A program made the translations under genes and the position numbers. Below are positions 6,665 to 14,149 of a DNA stretch of 33,769 nucleotides, in pieces (the stretch's first letter is position 1; every line of letters begins with the position of its first letter). The DNA lies in the NCBI GenBank assembly GCA_900556765.1, contig USQH01000001.1:1-33769 (forward strand), in the 5' to 3' direction. Below the pieces are notes generated by a model that saw nothing but the letters and a program-made list of their open reading frames with translations, was not told the DNA's origin and ran no database searches. The stretch is from an uncultured Oscillospiraceae bacterium (GTDB lineage: Bacteria > Bacillota > Clostridia > Oscillospirales > Acutalibacteraceae).

Positions 6665-9094
6665 TTATCTCACCAGACGCGCGGAATTGAGCACGGTTAT
6701 CATCATCACGACCACGTCGGCGGCAACCGCCAGCCACATTATCGGGTAAATAAGCGCCGTCGCCATAACCGCCAGCTTGACCGCCAGCGGAAACGCGATG
6801 TTGAACCGCACCGCGCGCATGGTCTTTCGGCTGATTTTGATGGCATCGGGCAGTGCCGCGAGTGAATCGCCCGTCAACACGGCGTCGGCGGCTTCAATAG
6901 CCGCGTCGGTGCCGAGACCCATTGCAAATCCGACATCCGCGGCGGCAAGCACGGGCGCATCGTTGATGCCGTCACCCACAAATACGACTCCGTTCGACTG
7001 CTCGCGCAGAGCGGCGACGCGCGTCACCTTATCCTCCGGCAGCAGTCCGGCGGCAACGCGGTTTATTCCCACCGCGGCAGCTGTCCGCTCGGCGCTGTCG
7101 GCGTTGTCGCCTGTCAGCAGAGTCAGCTTATCCACGCCGAGCGAGCGCAGCTCGCTCATTACCTGAGCCGCATTGTCACGCGCGCGGTCGGCAAAGGTCA
7201 TGCCGCCGATAAGACGGCCGTCGACCGCAACGTAAATGCGACACTCGGGCAATTCCGCAGTGTCGATTCCGCGGCTTTGCAGCAGCGCCGCCGAACCGCA
7301 AACGATAGTCTGCGCGCCATCGTAAACTATTCCGCGCGCCGGCAGCTCGGTGTAGCTGCCCTCCGGCACGGCACAGTCGCTCGCGGCGACGGCGGCACGC
7401 GCGATCGGATGCGCGGAGTTAAATTCGGCTATTCTCGCCGCGTCAAGCACATTTGAACGCTCGGCGCCGCCTACGGTGTACACATTTTCAACGGTAAGCG
7501 TGCCGTCGGTGATCGTTCCAGTTTTATCAAACGCGGCGGCGTCGACCTTGGCCAATTTTTCAACATATTTGCCGCCTTTGATAAGCACGCCCTTTTTGGA
7601 TGCGGCTCCGACGCCCGCGAAAAAGGCGAGCGGCACCGATATTACCAGCGCACACGGGCAGGATGCAACCAGTATCGCCAGCGCCTTATACATCCACTCG
7701 GAGAAACTGCCGCCGAACAGCGGCGGCAAAACCGCGACCAGTACGCACACACCGATGACCACCGGCGTGTAAATTTTTGCAAATCGGGTAATAAAACGCT
7801 CGGAGCTGCCCTTTGCCGCCGTCGAATTTTCGACCAGGCGGATTATGCGCGCGGCGGCGGATTCGTCCGCCTCAGCAGTAGCGGTAACGTGCAGCAGTCC
7901 CTCGCCGTTGACCATTCCGCTCATAAGCGCTGTTCCGACGGCGGCGGCAATCGGCACGCTTTCGCCGGTGATTGCGGATGCGTCAATGTCGGACGCGCCG
8001 CTTACAACTGTGCAGTCGACCGGTACGCGCTCAAACGGGCGAACTATCAGCTCGTCACCGACCTTAACGTCGTCGGCGGAGACAACACTGCCGTCGGCGA
8101 GACGCGCCGTGTCGGGGCGTATCTCGGTCAGCTTTTCAATCGACTTACGGCTGCGACGCGCCGCCGCCGATTCTACTCTGTTGCCGATAAAGGACAGTAT
8201 CATTACCATTGCCGCCTCGGTAAATTCACCGATAGCGCAGGCGGCAACCACCGCGACGGTCATCAACAGCGACTCGTCGATATCGCGGTGTATCAGTCCG
8301 CGCACTCCCTCAATTGCGGTGCGCCAGCCGGCGATGACCGCCGACAGCACCATCAGTACGGCGCTTGCCGTCTCGCCGAGAGTGCCTTTGACAAAAGTGC
8401 TGACCGCAAATCCGGCGACAAACAGCGCCAGTGACAGCGCCAGCGTGATATAAAAGCTCGACGACGATCCGCCGTGATCGTGTTCATGTTCATGCTCGTG
8501 CGCATCGGAGTGTTCATGTGAATGTTCATGCTCATGCGCATCGGAATGTCCGTGTCCATGTTCGTGCGCATAAGAATGTTCATGAAAATGTCCGCCGTTT
8601 TCGGCGTCATGTGCATGGACGTGCCCGTCATTATGCTCATGCGCGGCAGCACTTTCGCCGTTTGTGACCGACTGCTCCGCGTTTTCATTTTTCCGCTCGC
8701 AAAGCATTTCGCCAACCTCTGCCGCAACCGTTCCGTTGTTGTTCAAAGCCGAAGCGCCCTCATTCGCCGCACTGACTTCGCTCGCCGCATTCGCCCGGCG
8801 TCCCATATCGGACGCACCAGCCGACTGCTCGCTGTTTTCCGACGGTCTGCCAAGCACAAGCCGCTTGGCAGCCGAATTGTACGCCTTTGCGATCACGCCG
8901 TGGCCGGTGGAGCCGACAATGCGCTGAACCGTATTCAGCAGATCGGCGTCAGGGGATTCGGCGGTGATCCTCAGTCTTCCTGTGGCGAGATTTATTTCGG
9001 CATCGCTGACAAACGGCAGCCGCTTTACATCGCGCACCACCCGCTCGCCGCAGCCCGAGCAATGAAGTCCGTCCAGTGTGTATTCATAGATCAT
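6665..9094 (-). CDS. zntA: Zn/Cd/Pb-type heavy-metal P-type ATPase
   Basis: The 809-residue P1B-type ATPase exports divalent soft metals at the cell membrane. In order: a heavy-metal-associated domain with HCSGC (Cys12, Cys15); a long histidine/glutamate-rich linker (about residues 151-208, repeated HEHEHD/HSDAHEH units); membrane segments from about 213; the actuator GESVP (378); the metal-site CPC in TM6 (479-481); the phosphorylation motif DKTGTIT (Asp523); a nucleotide-binding SAHPIARA; and the hinge GDGINDAP. CPC together with an Asp in the last membrane segments (AVAADVV) points to the Zn/Cd/Pb subgroup (CadA/ZntA) rather than copper. The linker is unusually long and should bind metal. 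It is transcribed from a consensus promoter over which an ArsR/SmtB-type operator lies. No regulator gene is adjacent. Confidence 0.93.
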   Translation of the reverse strand: MIYEYTLDGLHCSGCGERVVRDVKRLPFVSDAEINLATGRLRITAESPDADLLNTVQRIVGSTGHGVIAKAYNSAAKRLVLGRPSENSEQSAGASDMGRRANAASEVSAANEGASALNNNGTVAAEVGEMLCERKNENAEQSVTNGESAAAHEHNDGHVHAHDAENGGHFHEHSYAHEHGHGHSDAHEHEHSHEHSDAHEHEHEHDHGGSSSSFYITLALSLALFVAGFAVSTFVKGTLGETASAVLMVLSAVIAGWRTAIEGVRGLIHRDIDESLLMTVAVVAACAIGEFTEAAMVMILSFIGNRVESAAARRSRKSIEKLTEIRPDTARLADGSVVSADDVKVGDELIVRPFERVPVDCTVVSGASDIDASAITGESVPIAAAVGTALMSGMVNGEGLLHVTATAEADESAAARIIRLVENSTAAKGSSERFITRFAKIYTPVVIGVCVLVAVLPPLFGGSFSEWMYKALAILVASCPCALVISVPLAFFAGVGAASKKGVLIKGGKYVEKLAKVDAAAFDKTGTITDGTLTVENVYTVGGAERSNVLDAARIAEFNSAHPIARAAVAASDCAVPEGSYTELPARGIVYDGAQTIVCGSAALLQSRGIDTAELPECRIYVAVDGRLIGGMTFADRARDNAAQVMSELRSLGVDKLTLLTGDNADSAERTAAAVGINRVAAGLLPEDKVTRVAALREQSNGVVFVGDGINDAPVLAAADVGFAMGLGTDAAIEAADAVLTGDSLAALPDAIKISRKTMRAVRFNIAFPLAVKLAVMATALIYPIMWLAVAADVVVMMITVLNSARLVR

Positions 9095-9127
9095 ATTCTG
9101 TTTCGCCCCTTTGCTAAATCAAAAACA

Positions 9128-9141
9128 TGAACATTTATTCA
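9128..9141. promoter_or_regulatory. ArsR/SmtB-family operator
   Basis: TGAACA-TT-TATTCA matches the 12-2-12 inverted-repeat core (TGAAyA-N2-TrTTCA) bound by metal-sensing ArsR/SmtB repressors such as ZiaR and CadC. It sits between the -10 box of the ATPase promoter and its start codon, where a bound repressor would block transcription until metal is present. The repressor gene is not in the window. Confidence 0.75.
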
Positions 9142-9154
9142 TATGTTTGATAAT

Positions 9155-9183
9155 ATACTATCACACACTGTTATATTTGTCAA
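9155..9183 (-). promoter_or_regulatory. Sigma-A promoter of the heavy-metal ATPase gene
   Basis: On the minus strand there is a perfect TTGACA (complement at 9178-9183), a 17-bp spacer and TAGTAT (complement at 9155-9160). It lies about 60 bases upstream of the ATPase start and just upstream of the ArsR-type operator. Confidence 0.8.
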
Positions 9184-9361
9184 CATTAAAAAATAAATAA
9201 TTTTCATAATAATACTTTAACGCGCGCGAACAATAATATCATCGGACAAAAATTTACTTTTTGTTCTTAAAAAAATTACCTTTAATATCGTGTTTTTACT
9301 CGGTCACAATACTAATGCAAGCGCTGAAAACAAATTACAACGAGATAGGAGTGTATCTGAC

Positions 9362-9550
9362 ATGGCAAACAAGAATATCGTTCCTGAGGCTCGCGAAGCT
9401 CTCGACCGCTTCAAGATGGAAGCTGCTTCCGAGGTCGGTGTTAACCTCAAGCAGGGTTACAACGGCGATCTGACCTCTCGTCAGGCCGGTTCGGTCGGCG
9501 GACAGATGGTCAAGAAGATGATCCAGTCTTACGAAGCTAACATGAAATAA
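9362..9550 (+). CDS. Alpha/beta-type small acid-soluble spore protein
   Basis: The 62-residue protein is a classic alpha/beta SASP, which coats and protects DNA in the dormant spore. It has the germination-protease region LDRFKMEAASEVGV and the strongly conserved C-terminal block GYNGDLTSRQAGSVGGQMVK. It shows that the organism makes endospores or descends from one that did. The start at 9362 (MANKNIVPEAREAL) is set by AGGAG at 9347-9351; an earlier ATG at 9290 lies before that site. Such genes are normally read by sigma-G in the forespore. A CAATACTA upstream (about 9306) could be part of such a promoter, but no convincing -35 was found. A terminator follows closely. Confidence 0.95.
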   Translation: MANKNIVPEAREALDRFKMEAASEVGVNLKQGYNGDLTSRQAGSVGGQMVKKMIQSYEANMK

Positions 9551-9569
9551 GCTTTTTTAAAAAGCGCAG

Positions 9570-9602
9570 AGGCGTTTTCACCGAGTGTGAAAGCGCCTTT
9601 TG
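9570..9602 (+). terminator. Terminator of the SASP gene
   Basis: AGGCGTTTTCAC (9570-9581) pairs with GTGAAAGCGCCT (9586-9597) with one imperfect pair, followed by TTTT. It lies about 20 bases after the stop codon. Confidence 0.85.
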
Positions 9603-9644
9603 CCTGTGTTTTTATATTGATTTTAGGAAATTTTCTTAAATTTC

Positions 9645-9672
9645 TTGACAAATGCAATTTTTGGGGTATAAT
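9645..9672 (+). promoter_or_regulatory. Promoter of tRNA-Gln
   Basis: Perfect TTGACA (9645-9650), a 16-bp spacer and perfect TATAAT (9667-9672) stand 14 bases before the tRNA 5' end. Confidence 0.88.
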
Positions 9673-9685
9673 AACTCTTGTTCGG

Positions 9686-9760
9686 TGGGGTATCGCCAAG
9701 CGGTAAGGCATTGGACTCTGACTCCAACAGTCGGTGGTTCGAATCCATCTACCCCAGCCA
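9686..9760 (+). tRNA. tRNA-Gln (anticodon CTG)
   Basis: A full cloverleaf can be drawn. The acceptor arms are TGGGGTA and TACCCCA, the D stem is GCC/GGC, and the anticodon stem TTGGA/TCCAA encloses CTCTGAC, which places CTG at positions 34-36. The T arm is GGTGG-TTCGAAT-CCATC, with discriminator G and encoded CCA. The body and TTGGACTCTGACTCCAA stem-loop are typical of bacterial tRNA-Gln. It reads CAG codons. It is a single gene with its own promoter and terminator. Confidence 0.96.
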
Positions 9761-9762
9761 AA

Positions 9763-9795
9763 AAATCCTCGTTCTTCGGAACGAGGATTTTTTTA
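9763..9795 (+). terminator. Terminator of tRNA-Gln
   Basis: AAATCCTCGTTC (9763-9774) and GAACGAGGATTT (9779-9790) form a perfect 12-bp stem closed by a TTCG tetraloop, followed by a T run. It starts two bases after the tRNA CCA end. Confidence 0.96.
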
Positions 9796-9970
9796 TGTGT
9801 TTCTTTTTGAATGTTCATCATTCATTTTACAGAATCTTAGAATGAATATTGCACGAATTGAATTTTACGCGAATATTGACCGGCAAACTCGCAGCCCTGC
9901 GCTTCCGCTGTTTTTGCAGATTTTACGAAGTCTGTACTGTCGGTTGGTTTTGCAATTCTTTCGGTGCCGC

Positions 9971-10108
9971 CTATTCGATCAGCGGTACGCCATCCTGTTC
10001 CGGCAGACGAAAGGTATAGAAGATTGCAATCGGGTTGCCGCAGGTGCGGGAATACTTTATCGGCTTTTCATAGACCTCGATCCGCCGGATAAACCCCCGC
10101 AGCAGTTC
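9971..10108 (-). pseudogene. C-terminal remnant of a serine site-specific recombinase
   Basis: The minus strand holds an open stretch of 45 codons after a TGA, with no start codon. It reads ELLRGFIRRIEVYEKPIKYS, RTCGNP and then IAIFYTFRLPEQDG before a stop. This resembles the extreme C-terminus of large serine recombinases of Firmicutes mobile elements (FIxRIEVxEK...Y...IxIYYxF). Nothing of the catalytic or DNA-binding domains remains. It lies about 210 bp after tRNA-Gln in a 500-bp stretch without other genes, so it is probably a scar of a decayed element. The identification rests on motif memory, and the product is surely non-functional. Confidence 0.55.
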
Positions 10109-10123
10109 TCAAGCAACACAACT

Positions 10124-10167
10124 TTGCCTCTCTCTTGCCGACACTGTCAGCGGTATGAGAGAGGCAA
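10124..10167. repeat. Perfect 11-bp inverted repeat next to the recombinase remnant
   Basis: TTGCCTCTCTC (10124-10134) and GAGAGAGGCAA (10157-10167) are exact complements around a 22-base centre that itself contains GACACTGTC. There is no T tract on either side, so a plain terminator is less likely. It may be part of the end of the decayed element. Confidence 0.6.
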
Positions 10168-10312
10168 CCGTAATTGACGCAAAAGCAACCGACAACAGCC
10201 TTGTAATTTGTCTTTTGCGATCTTTATGTGATCTTTATTTTAATAAACATCTCTCCCGAAACTATACTATGATCGGCACAGTTGTACATATATATACCCG
10301 ACCTAAAAACTT

Positions 10313-11401
10313 TTAATCTACCTTTTCTATATAACCGCTGATTGCTTGCGAATACATATTATCGTCCGTCACCGGTTTATAGCGTTTTCCGTCATACACA
10401 TCCGTGAAGCCGTTTGTCGCACGGTAAATTTCATTTGTTTGTGTATCGTAAACGCGCTCGTAGCCAAGCGTTGCGTCGCTTTGCTTTTGGCTCATAATGT
10501 CTTGGCTCTTATTGCGATTTTCCCATGAGGACATAATGCCGTCCATTGATTCATTAAAATTCTTACTGATCTGCTTTGAAAGCGCAAGCTGATCGTTGCT
10601 TGCCTTATTTGTAGCATCGATAAAACTGTCGGTATACTTAAGGCTTGCCAGACACTTGAAGAGAACTTCACTCCATTCAAGCAATGTGTCCTTGACTGCG
10701 GTAACGCCCATTACATTGTAAGCCATGTAGTAGCCGCCGTCCACTGTTTGCAACTGATAGTTTATAACCGTGCCGTCCGAAATAGGAAATTTGCCGAAAT
10801 CCACAACACTGGCGGTAAACATTCCTTCCGCCGGGCCTGCATCATCAGTATAATCAGCGCGCAATATTTCATCACCGAGAGAAAAAGTACCGTATTCGCT
10901 CTTTGCGGCAAAGCGATCTGTAACCACAAAACCGTCCAAAATAGTTTTGAACAAGCCCTCTGTTGACGGGTCCTCCAATACCGGTGCTTTGGCAAATTGC
11001 GCGGCCGTCTGATCGCCGCTGTTATACATCTTCTGCCACACATCCTTGCCGGTCTGCGAATGCAGAAGCGGTTCCATCTTCAGTATGAAGAACATCGTAT
11101 TGCGAGTATCATTGGGATCGTTTACGAAAATGTAGCTTTTTATGTTCGCTCCGCCGGTCGTAACTTTCCACCCCTTGGGGATAGTTATACTGAAATCGGA
11201 TGTTTCGTACTTTTCCAGCTGCACGGATTTTGCTTCTGCTTGCGTTATCTTAATTTTTTTGTCTGCGTCCTCAGTTGTAACAACAGTATCGATATCTGTA
11301 TTGCTGCTTTCAATCCCGGTCTTTCCTTTGCATCCGCTCATAGAAAGCATCATGGTTGCAACTATGATAAACGCCATTGCTTTAATAATCCTCTTATTCA
11401 T
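10313..11401 (-). CDS. Putative lipoprotein with a PsbP-like N-terminal region
   Basis: The 362-residue exported protein has a signal peptide ending in the lipobox LSMSGC (Cys about residue 24), so it should be anchored to the outer face of the membrane. After a Thr/Asp/Lys-rich linker comes YETSDFSITIPKGWKVT, the type of strand seen in PsbP/MOG1-like folds of Firmicutes lipoproteins. The C-terminal third is a helical, Asn/Gln/Lys-rich region followed by YERVYDTQTNEIYRATNGF, common in secreted Firmicutes proteins. I do not recognise a defined family. The start at 11401 has AGGAAAGG before it; an ATG 36 bases upstream has none. An extended -10 promoter is seen at 11468-11476. No terminator was found after it. 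Confidence 0.7.
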   Translation of the reverse strand: MNKRIIKAMAFIIVATMMLSMSGCKGKTGIESSNTDIDTVVTTEDADKKIKITQAEAKSVQLEKYETSDFSITIPKGWKVTTGGANIKSYIFVNDPNDTRNTMFFILKMEPLLHSQTGKDVWQKMYNSGDQTAAQFAKAPVLEDPSTEGLFKTILDGFVVTDRFAAKSEYGTFSLGDEILRADYTDDAGPAEGMFTASVVDFGKFPISDGTVINYQLQTVDGGYYMAYNVMGVTAVKDTLLEWSEVLFKCLASLKYTDSFIDATNKASNDQLALSKQISKNFNESMDGIMSSWENRNKSQDIMSQKQSDATLGYERVYDTQTNEIYRATNGFTDVYDGKRYKPVTDDNMYSQAISGYIEKVD

Positions 11402-11467
11402 AAGCCTTTCCTCGCTTTTTCCTTGACGCAATTTCAAAGTTAATAGCGTATATATTTATACACGATA

Positions 11468-11476
11468 ATTATAGCA
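11468..11476 (-). promoter_or_regulatory. Extended -10 promoter of the lipoprotein gene
   Basis: On the minus strand TGCTATAAT lies about 67 bases upstream of the lipoprotein start. The -35 region is poor, as is usual for TGn-type promoters. Confidence 0.55.
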
Positions 11477-11616
11477 TAAACAGCATTGTGACCGTAGCAT
11501 GTTTTCCAAAATGTCAATTGACTCTTTTGGAAATTCGTCTTGTAAAGCCCTTTCTCTTTACGAAAAAATGCTGTATTGTATAATGATGTTAAATAAATCA
11601 TAACGGAGCAGAATTT

Positions 11617-11873
11617 ATGAAATTCAGCAAAAATAAAATGCGCAGAACAGTATTTTTCCGAACTTTCTGAAAGTATCTGGTGCCGCTGCGCTTTTGAGCA
11701 AAGCGATCGCCGTATACCATGCCGACGGCAAATACTATCTCACAAAGTCCCTGCGCGGCCGCTTTTTTGCGCGGCAGTCGTACTACGACAGGGGAACCGC
11801 CACCGCCAGTATCTCTCCGCAGGCGATCATTGGCCCCGAATTGCCCGACGGCTGGCTGTTAAAATCATCCTGA
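11617..11873 (+). pseudogene. Small frameshifted ORF of unknown function
   Basis: A TATAAT (11579-11584) and GGAG (11604-11607) precede an ATG whose frame reads MKFSKNKMRRTVFF and stops after 17 codons. If one T were added to the run at 11652-11656, the frame would continue through NFLKVSGAAALLSKAIAVYH and ADGKYYLTKSLRGRFFARQ to a stop at 11873, about 85 residues. Either the gene is broken by a one-base deletion in a homopolymer, or the base was missed in sequencing. A third option is a -1 ribosomal slip on TTT-TTC. The last 90 bases overlap the 3' end of the SOD-like gene on the other strand. No family was recognised. Confidence 0.4.
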
Positions 11874-12298
11874 TGCGCGTGGATGATGACCGTCCTGCCG
11901 ATCACATCGGTAGCCGAAAACCGATTCGTCAGCACGGCGTACCACGCGTGACCCGCGTTTCCGAACAGCGGCGGCAGGTCGCCCGCGTGAAACGGATGTT
12001 CACAGCCGTTCGGGTTAAAATGCCCGTCGGCGTCTGCGAACGGATCGGCGGCAGTTCCCGTGCAACTGCTTCCCGAGTGGATATGCAGCGCAAATATCGG
12101 CAGATCGCATCGACCGCTGCCCTGCGGCAAGCCGTATATGTCGGGAACTACGTAAACTCCCTCCTCCGCCTGATAAAAACAGACGGTGCCGCTGATATTC
12201 GGATACTGCGGCGAGCCTTCGACGAAAGCTATGGCGGTCGGCTGACTGCGCCACAGCGCGAAAAACACATCGGCGGGTAAATATCGGTTATTGTTCAT
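11783..12298 (-). CDS. Cu/Zn superoxide dismutase-like protein lacking the active-site Arg
   Basis: The 171-residue protein has the full metal-ligand pattern of the SodC family: HIHSG (His72, His74), GHFNPNGCEHPFHAGDLP (His93, His101, His104, Asp107) and IIHAHQDDF (His140). It also has the disulfide cysteines (Cys79, Cys160). The block GNAGxRxACGVI reads GNSGPMIACGEI, so the Arg that guides superoxide is Met. There is no signal peptide, unlike most bacterial SodC, so it should be cytoplasmic. It may bind metal without high dismutase activity. The start at 12298 has GGAGG nine bases before it. A longer open frame continues upstream to 12709 but runs through repeat-rich spacer and is not coding. 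Confidence 0.8.
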   Translation of the reverse strand: MNNNRYLPADVFFALWRSQPTAIAFVEGSPQYPNISGTVCFYQAEEGVYVVPDIYGLPQGSGRCDLPIFALHIHSGSSCTGTAADPFADADGHFNPNGCEHPFHAGDLPPLFGNAGHAWYAVLTNRFSATDVIGRTVIIHAHQDDFNSQPSGNSGPMIACGEILAVAVPLS

Positions 12299-12810
12299 AA
12301 AAAATCGCCTCCGACACATTGTATGCCGCCAACGGTGACCGCATGAAAACGTAAAATCACACAACTGCAATGACATCGCGCTTAAAAAGCCGCTTGCAGC
12401 CGCATTATAATAGCCGTTACAGCCTATCACAACCGGCGCAAATTGCCGTCGGCAGCAAATACCGCTCATAAACGGCGTGCTTTGCCCCAAAAAGCGCATA
12501 CCTTTTACAGACGGCGTGACTCGTCGGAAGCGCACGGCAAACTGACCGATAATGCACCGCGTCGCCCTCTCACGCGCAGCTCTGCAATCCGCATGGCACG
12601 CGCTGTCGGTCGGAAACCCCTTGGTTCTTGCATACAGTTTCCATTTTTGACAAGGGGATTTACACGCACTGCGCCACCCGTTCACGCGTGCATAATTCAC
12701 ACTGCACATTTGCCTCTCTGCATTTTTGAACGTCGGTTATTCAGCGCTGTCAGATAAATTACGAGATAGTCGAAATCGCGCATATTACGGGTTTTTACGG
12801 CATTTTCCTC
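12299..12810. repeat. Gene-free, repeat-rich spacer
   Basis: No gene is supported over these roughly 500 bases. They hold diverged units of the intergenic repeat family (for example around 12540-12600 and 12660-12700, with CACGCACTGCGCCACCCG and TTCACGCGTGCATAATTCAC). On the minus strand around 12608-12632 there is a copy of a GGNTTCCGACCGACAGCGCG block that recurs at about 14200. Confidence 0.5.
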
Positions 12811-12839
12811 TTGATAAGCATAATGTCGTGTGATATACT
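12811..12839 (+). promoter_or_regulatory. Extended -10 promoter directly before the DUF2752 gene
   Basis: TTGATA (12811-12816), a 17-bp spacer and TATACT (12834-12839) with TGA before it. Transcription would start at about 12846-12847, that is, at the ATG itself. Confidence 0.75.
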
Positions 12840-12846
12840 TTAACAA

Positions 12847-13206
12847 ATGGTACATATAAATAATTTTAAATTAAAATTGGTACTGACTCTGCTGTTTGCC
12901 GCCGCCGTTGCGGTAATGTGGATGCTGGACGCAAAATGTATTTTTTTATCGCTTTTCCACTTTCCCTGCCCCTCGTGCGGAATGACACGCGCATGGATGT
13001 TCGCCTTGCGGCTTGATTTTGCAGGAGCGATGGCTTATCATCCGATGTTTTGGTCGGTACCGTTGCTTTACCTGTATCTGCTGTTTGACGGTCGTCTTTT
13101 CGGAAAAAAGGCGCTTGACCGCACAGTTTTGATCACCGTTGCAGTCGGCTTTGCGGTAACGTACGTTTATCGGCTCGCCGTCGCCGACAGTTTAATATGT
13201 TTATAA
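12847..13206 (+). CDS. DUF2752 membrane protein
   Basis: The 119-residue protein carries the DUF2752 signature FPCPSCGMTRA (about residues 39-49) between a first membrane segment (LVLTLLFAAAVAVMWML) and two more (FWSVPLLYLYLLF; TVLITVAVGFAVTYVYRLA). The function of the family is unknown; it is common in gut Clostridia and Bacteroidetes, often beside TM2-domain genes, as here. The ATG has no Shine-Dalgarno sequence, and the promoter just upstream should start transcription at or within one base of it, so the message is probably leaderless. The TM2-domain gene starts 35 bases after its stop with a good ribosome binding site, so the two form an operon. Confidence 0.88.
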   Translation: MVHINNFKLKLVLTLLFAAAVAVMWMLDAKCIFLSLFHFPCPSCGMTRAWMFALRLDFAGAMAYHPMFWSVPLLYLYLLFDGRLFGKKALDRTVLITVAVGFAVTYVYRLAVADSLICL

Positions 13207-13240
13207 AACCTGATATACAGGTATATTGGAGGTTTTTTCA

Positions 13241-13648
13241 ATGATTTGCAGAAATTGCGGAAATCAAATGGATAATGCTGCCGTAGTGTGCGTTAAATGC
13301 GGTGTTGCCGCCGGTCAAGGTCAGAACTTTTGTCCTAACTGCGGCGCACAGACTACCCCCGGTGCCGTAGTATGCACTCAGTGCGGCGTAGCCCTGGCTC
13401 AGCCGATTCCGGCAGGTGAGCAGAAATCAAAGATTGCTGCCGGTCTGCTCGGTATTTTCCTCGGCGGTGTCGGCGTACACAATTTTTATCTCGGTTACAC
13501 CGGCAAAGCAGTCGCACAGCTTCTTATCGCCGTGCTTACCTGCGGCATAGGAGCCACTGTCACCAGCATTTGGGGACTGGTCGAGGGTATAATGATCCTT
13601 ACAGGCTCGATTGACAAGGACGCAAAGGGCATTCCGCTCAAGGACTGA
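13241..13648 (+). CDS. TM2-domain protein with two zinc ribbons
   Basis: The 135-residue protein has two N-terminal zinc-ribbon modules (CRNCG with CVKCG, and CPNCG with CTQCG) joined to a C-terminal TM2 domain of two membrane helices. The TM2 core reads GIFLGGVGVHNFYLGYTGKA and ends in WGLVEGIMILTG. TM2 proteins are small membrane proteins of unknown function. The start at 13241 has GGAGG nine bases before it; an ATG 15 bases earlier lies ahead of that site. It follows the DUF2752 gene by 35 bases, and a strong terminator ends the operon. Confidence 0.92.
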   Translation: MICRNCGNQMDNAAVVCVKCGVAAGQGQNFCPNCGAQTTPGAVVCTQCGVALAQPIPAGEQKSKIAAGLLGIFLGGVGVHNFYLGYTGKAVAQLLIAVLTCGIGATVTSIWGLVEGIMILTGSIDKDAKGIPLKD

Positions 13649-13662
13649 TCCGTATACGCACG

Positions 13663-13697
13663 AAAAAGGCCGTCGGTACACCGACGGTCTTTTTTTA
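13663..13697 (+). terminator. Terminator of the DUF2752-TM2 operon
   Basis: AAAAAGGCCGTCGG pairs with CCGACGGTCTTTTT around a TACA loop (one G-T pair), followed by a T run. It starts 15 bases after the stop codon. Confidence 0.93.
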
Positions 13698-13759
13698 TTC
13701 TCGTTATTTATGCGCGTTTTTCAATATACGTTTGTGTGATCGCACCGACAGCATCACAT

Positions 13760-14086
13760 TCAGCCGATCATAGCCTTTACCAGCGAATAGAGCAGGAATA
13801 TAGCGGCGATTACCGCCGCCGTGCAAAGGCAGGTGGTCACCGCCGTTTTGCGGGCGGCACGTGACTGCTCACGATCCCGTTCGGACGGGTGTGCCTCAGC
13901 CGCCGCGGTTTGGCTGGATGCGGTCTGAGAGATTGCGCTGTCGGCAGTCTTGTTCTGAACCGGTGAAGTTCCCGACATAGCGACTTCGGTCGGTGCGGTT
14001 TCGGCGGCGTGCGCCTGACGCGCACCGCATTTGAAGCAGTATTTTTCTCCGTCGTTGAGCTTTGCTCCGCAGTCTTGGCAAAACAT
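13760..14086 (-). CDS. Zinc-ribbon protein with a C-terminal membrane anchor
   Basis: The 108-residue protein has an N-terminal zinc ribbon (CQDCG at about 3-7, CFKCG at 17-21), then a long Ala/Ser/Thr/Gln-rich low-complexity linker, a charged stretch (HPSERDREQSRAARK) and one C-terminal membrane helix (AVTTCLCTAAVIAAIFLLYSL). It is likely a tail-anchored cytoplasmic protein; function unknown. Three in-frame starts stand close together (GTG, ATG, ATG). The last at 14086 is preferred because GGTGAT, a good match to the anti-Shine-Dalgarno, precedes it and would overlap the other two. It converges on the TM2 gene. Confidence 0.78.
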   Translation of the reverse strand: MFCQDCGAKLNDGEKYCFKCGARQAHAAETAPTEVAMSGTSPVQNKTADSAISQTASSQTAAAEAHPSERDREQSRAARKTAVTTCLCTAAVIAAIFLLYSLVKAMIG

Positions 14087-14149
14087 TTTCATCACCGTGT
14101 TTATTATATATTACAGCTGCCGGAAAAGTCAAATCCGGCGTTTTTTTGC

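Noticed and set aside
9734..10177. 147-codon plus-strand frame starting in tRNA-Gln
   Set aside because: It overlaps a tRNA and its terminator and lies antisense to the recombinase remnant.
12299..12709. N-terminal extension of the SOD-like gene (137 extra codons)
   Set aside because: It runs through repeat-rich spacer, has low-complexity Arg/Cys/His composition, and the GGAGG at the internal ATG defines the start.
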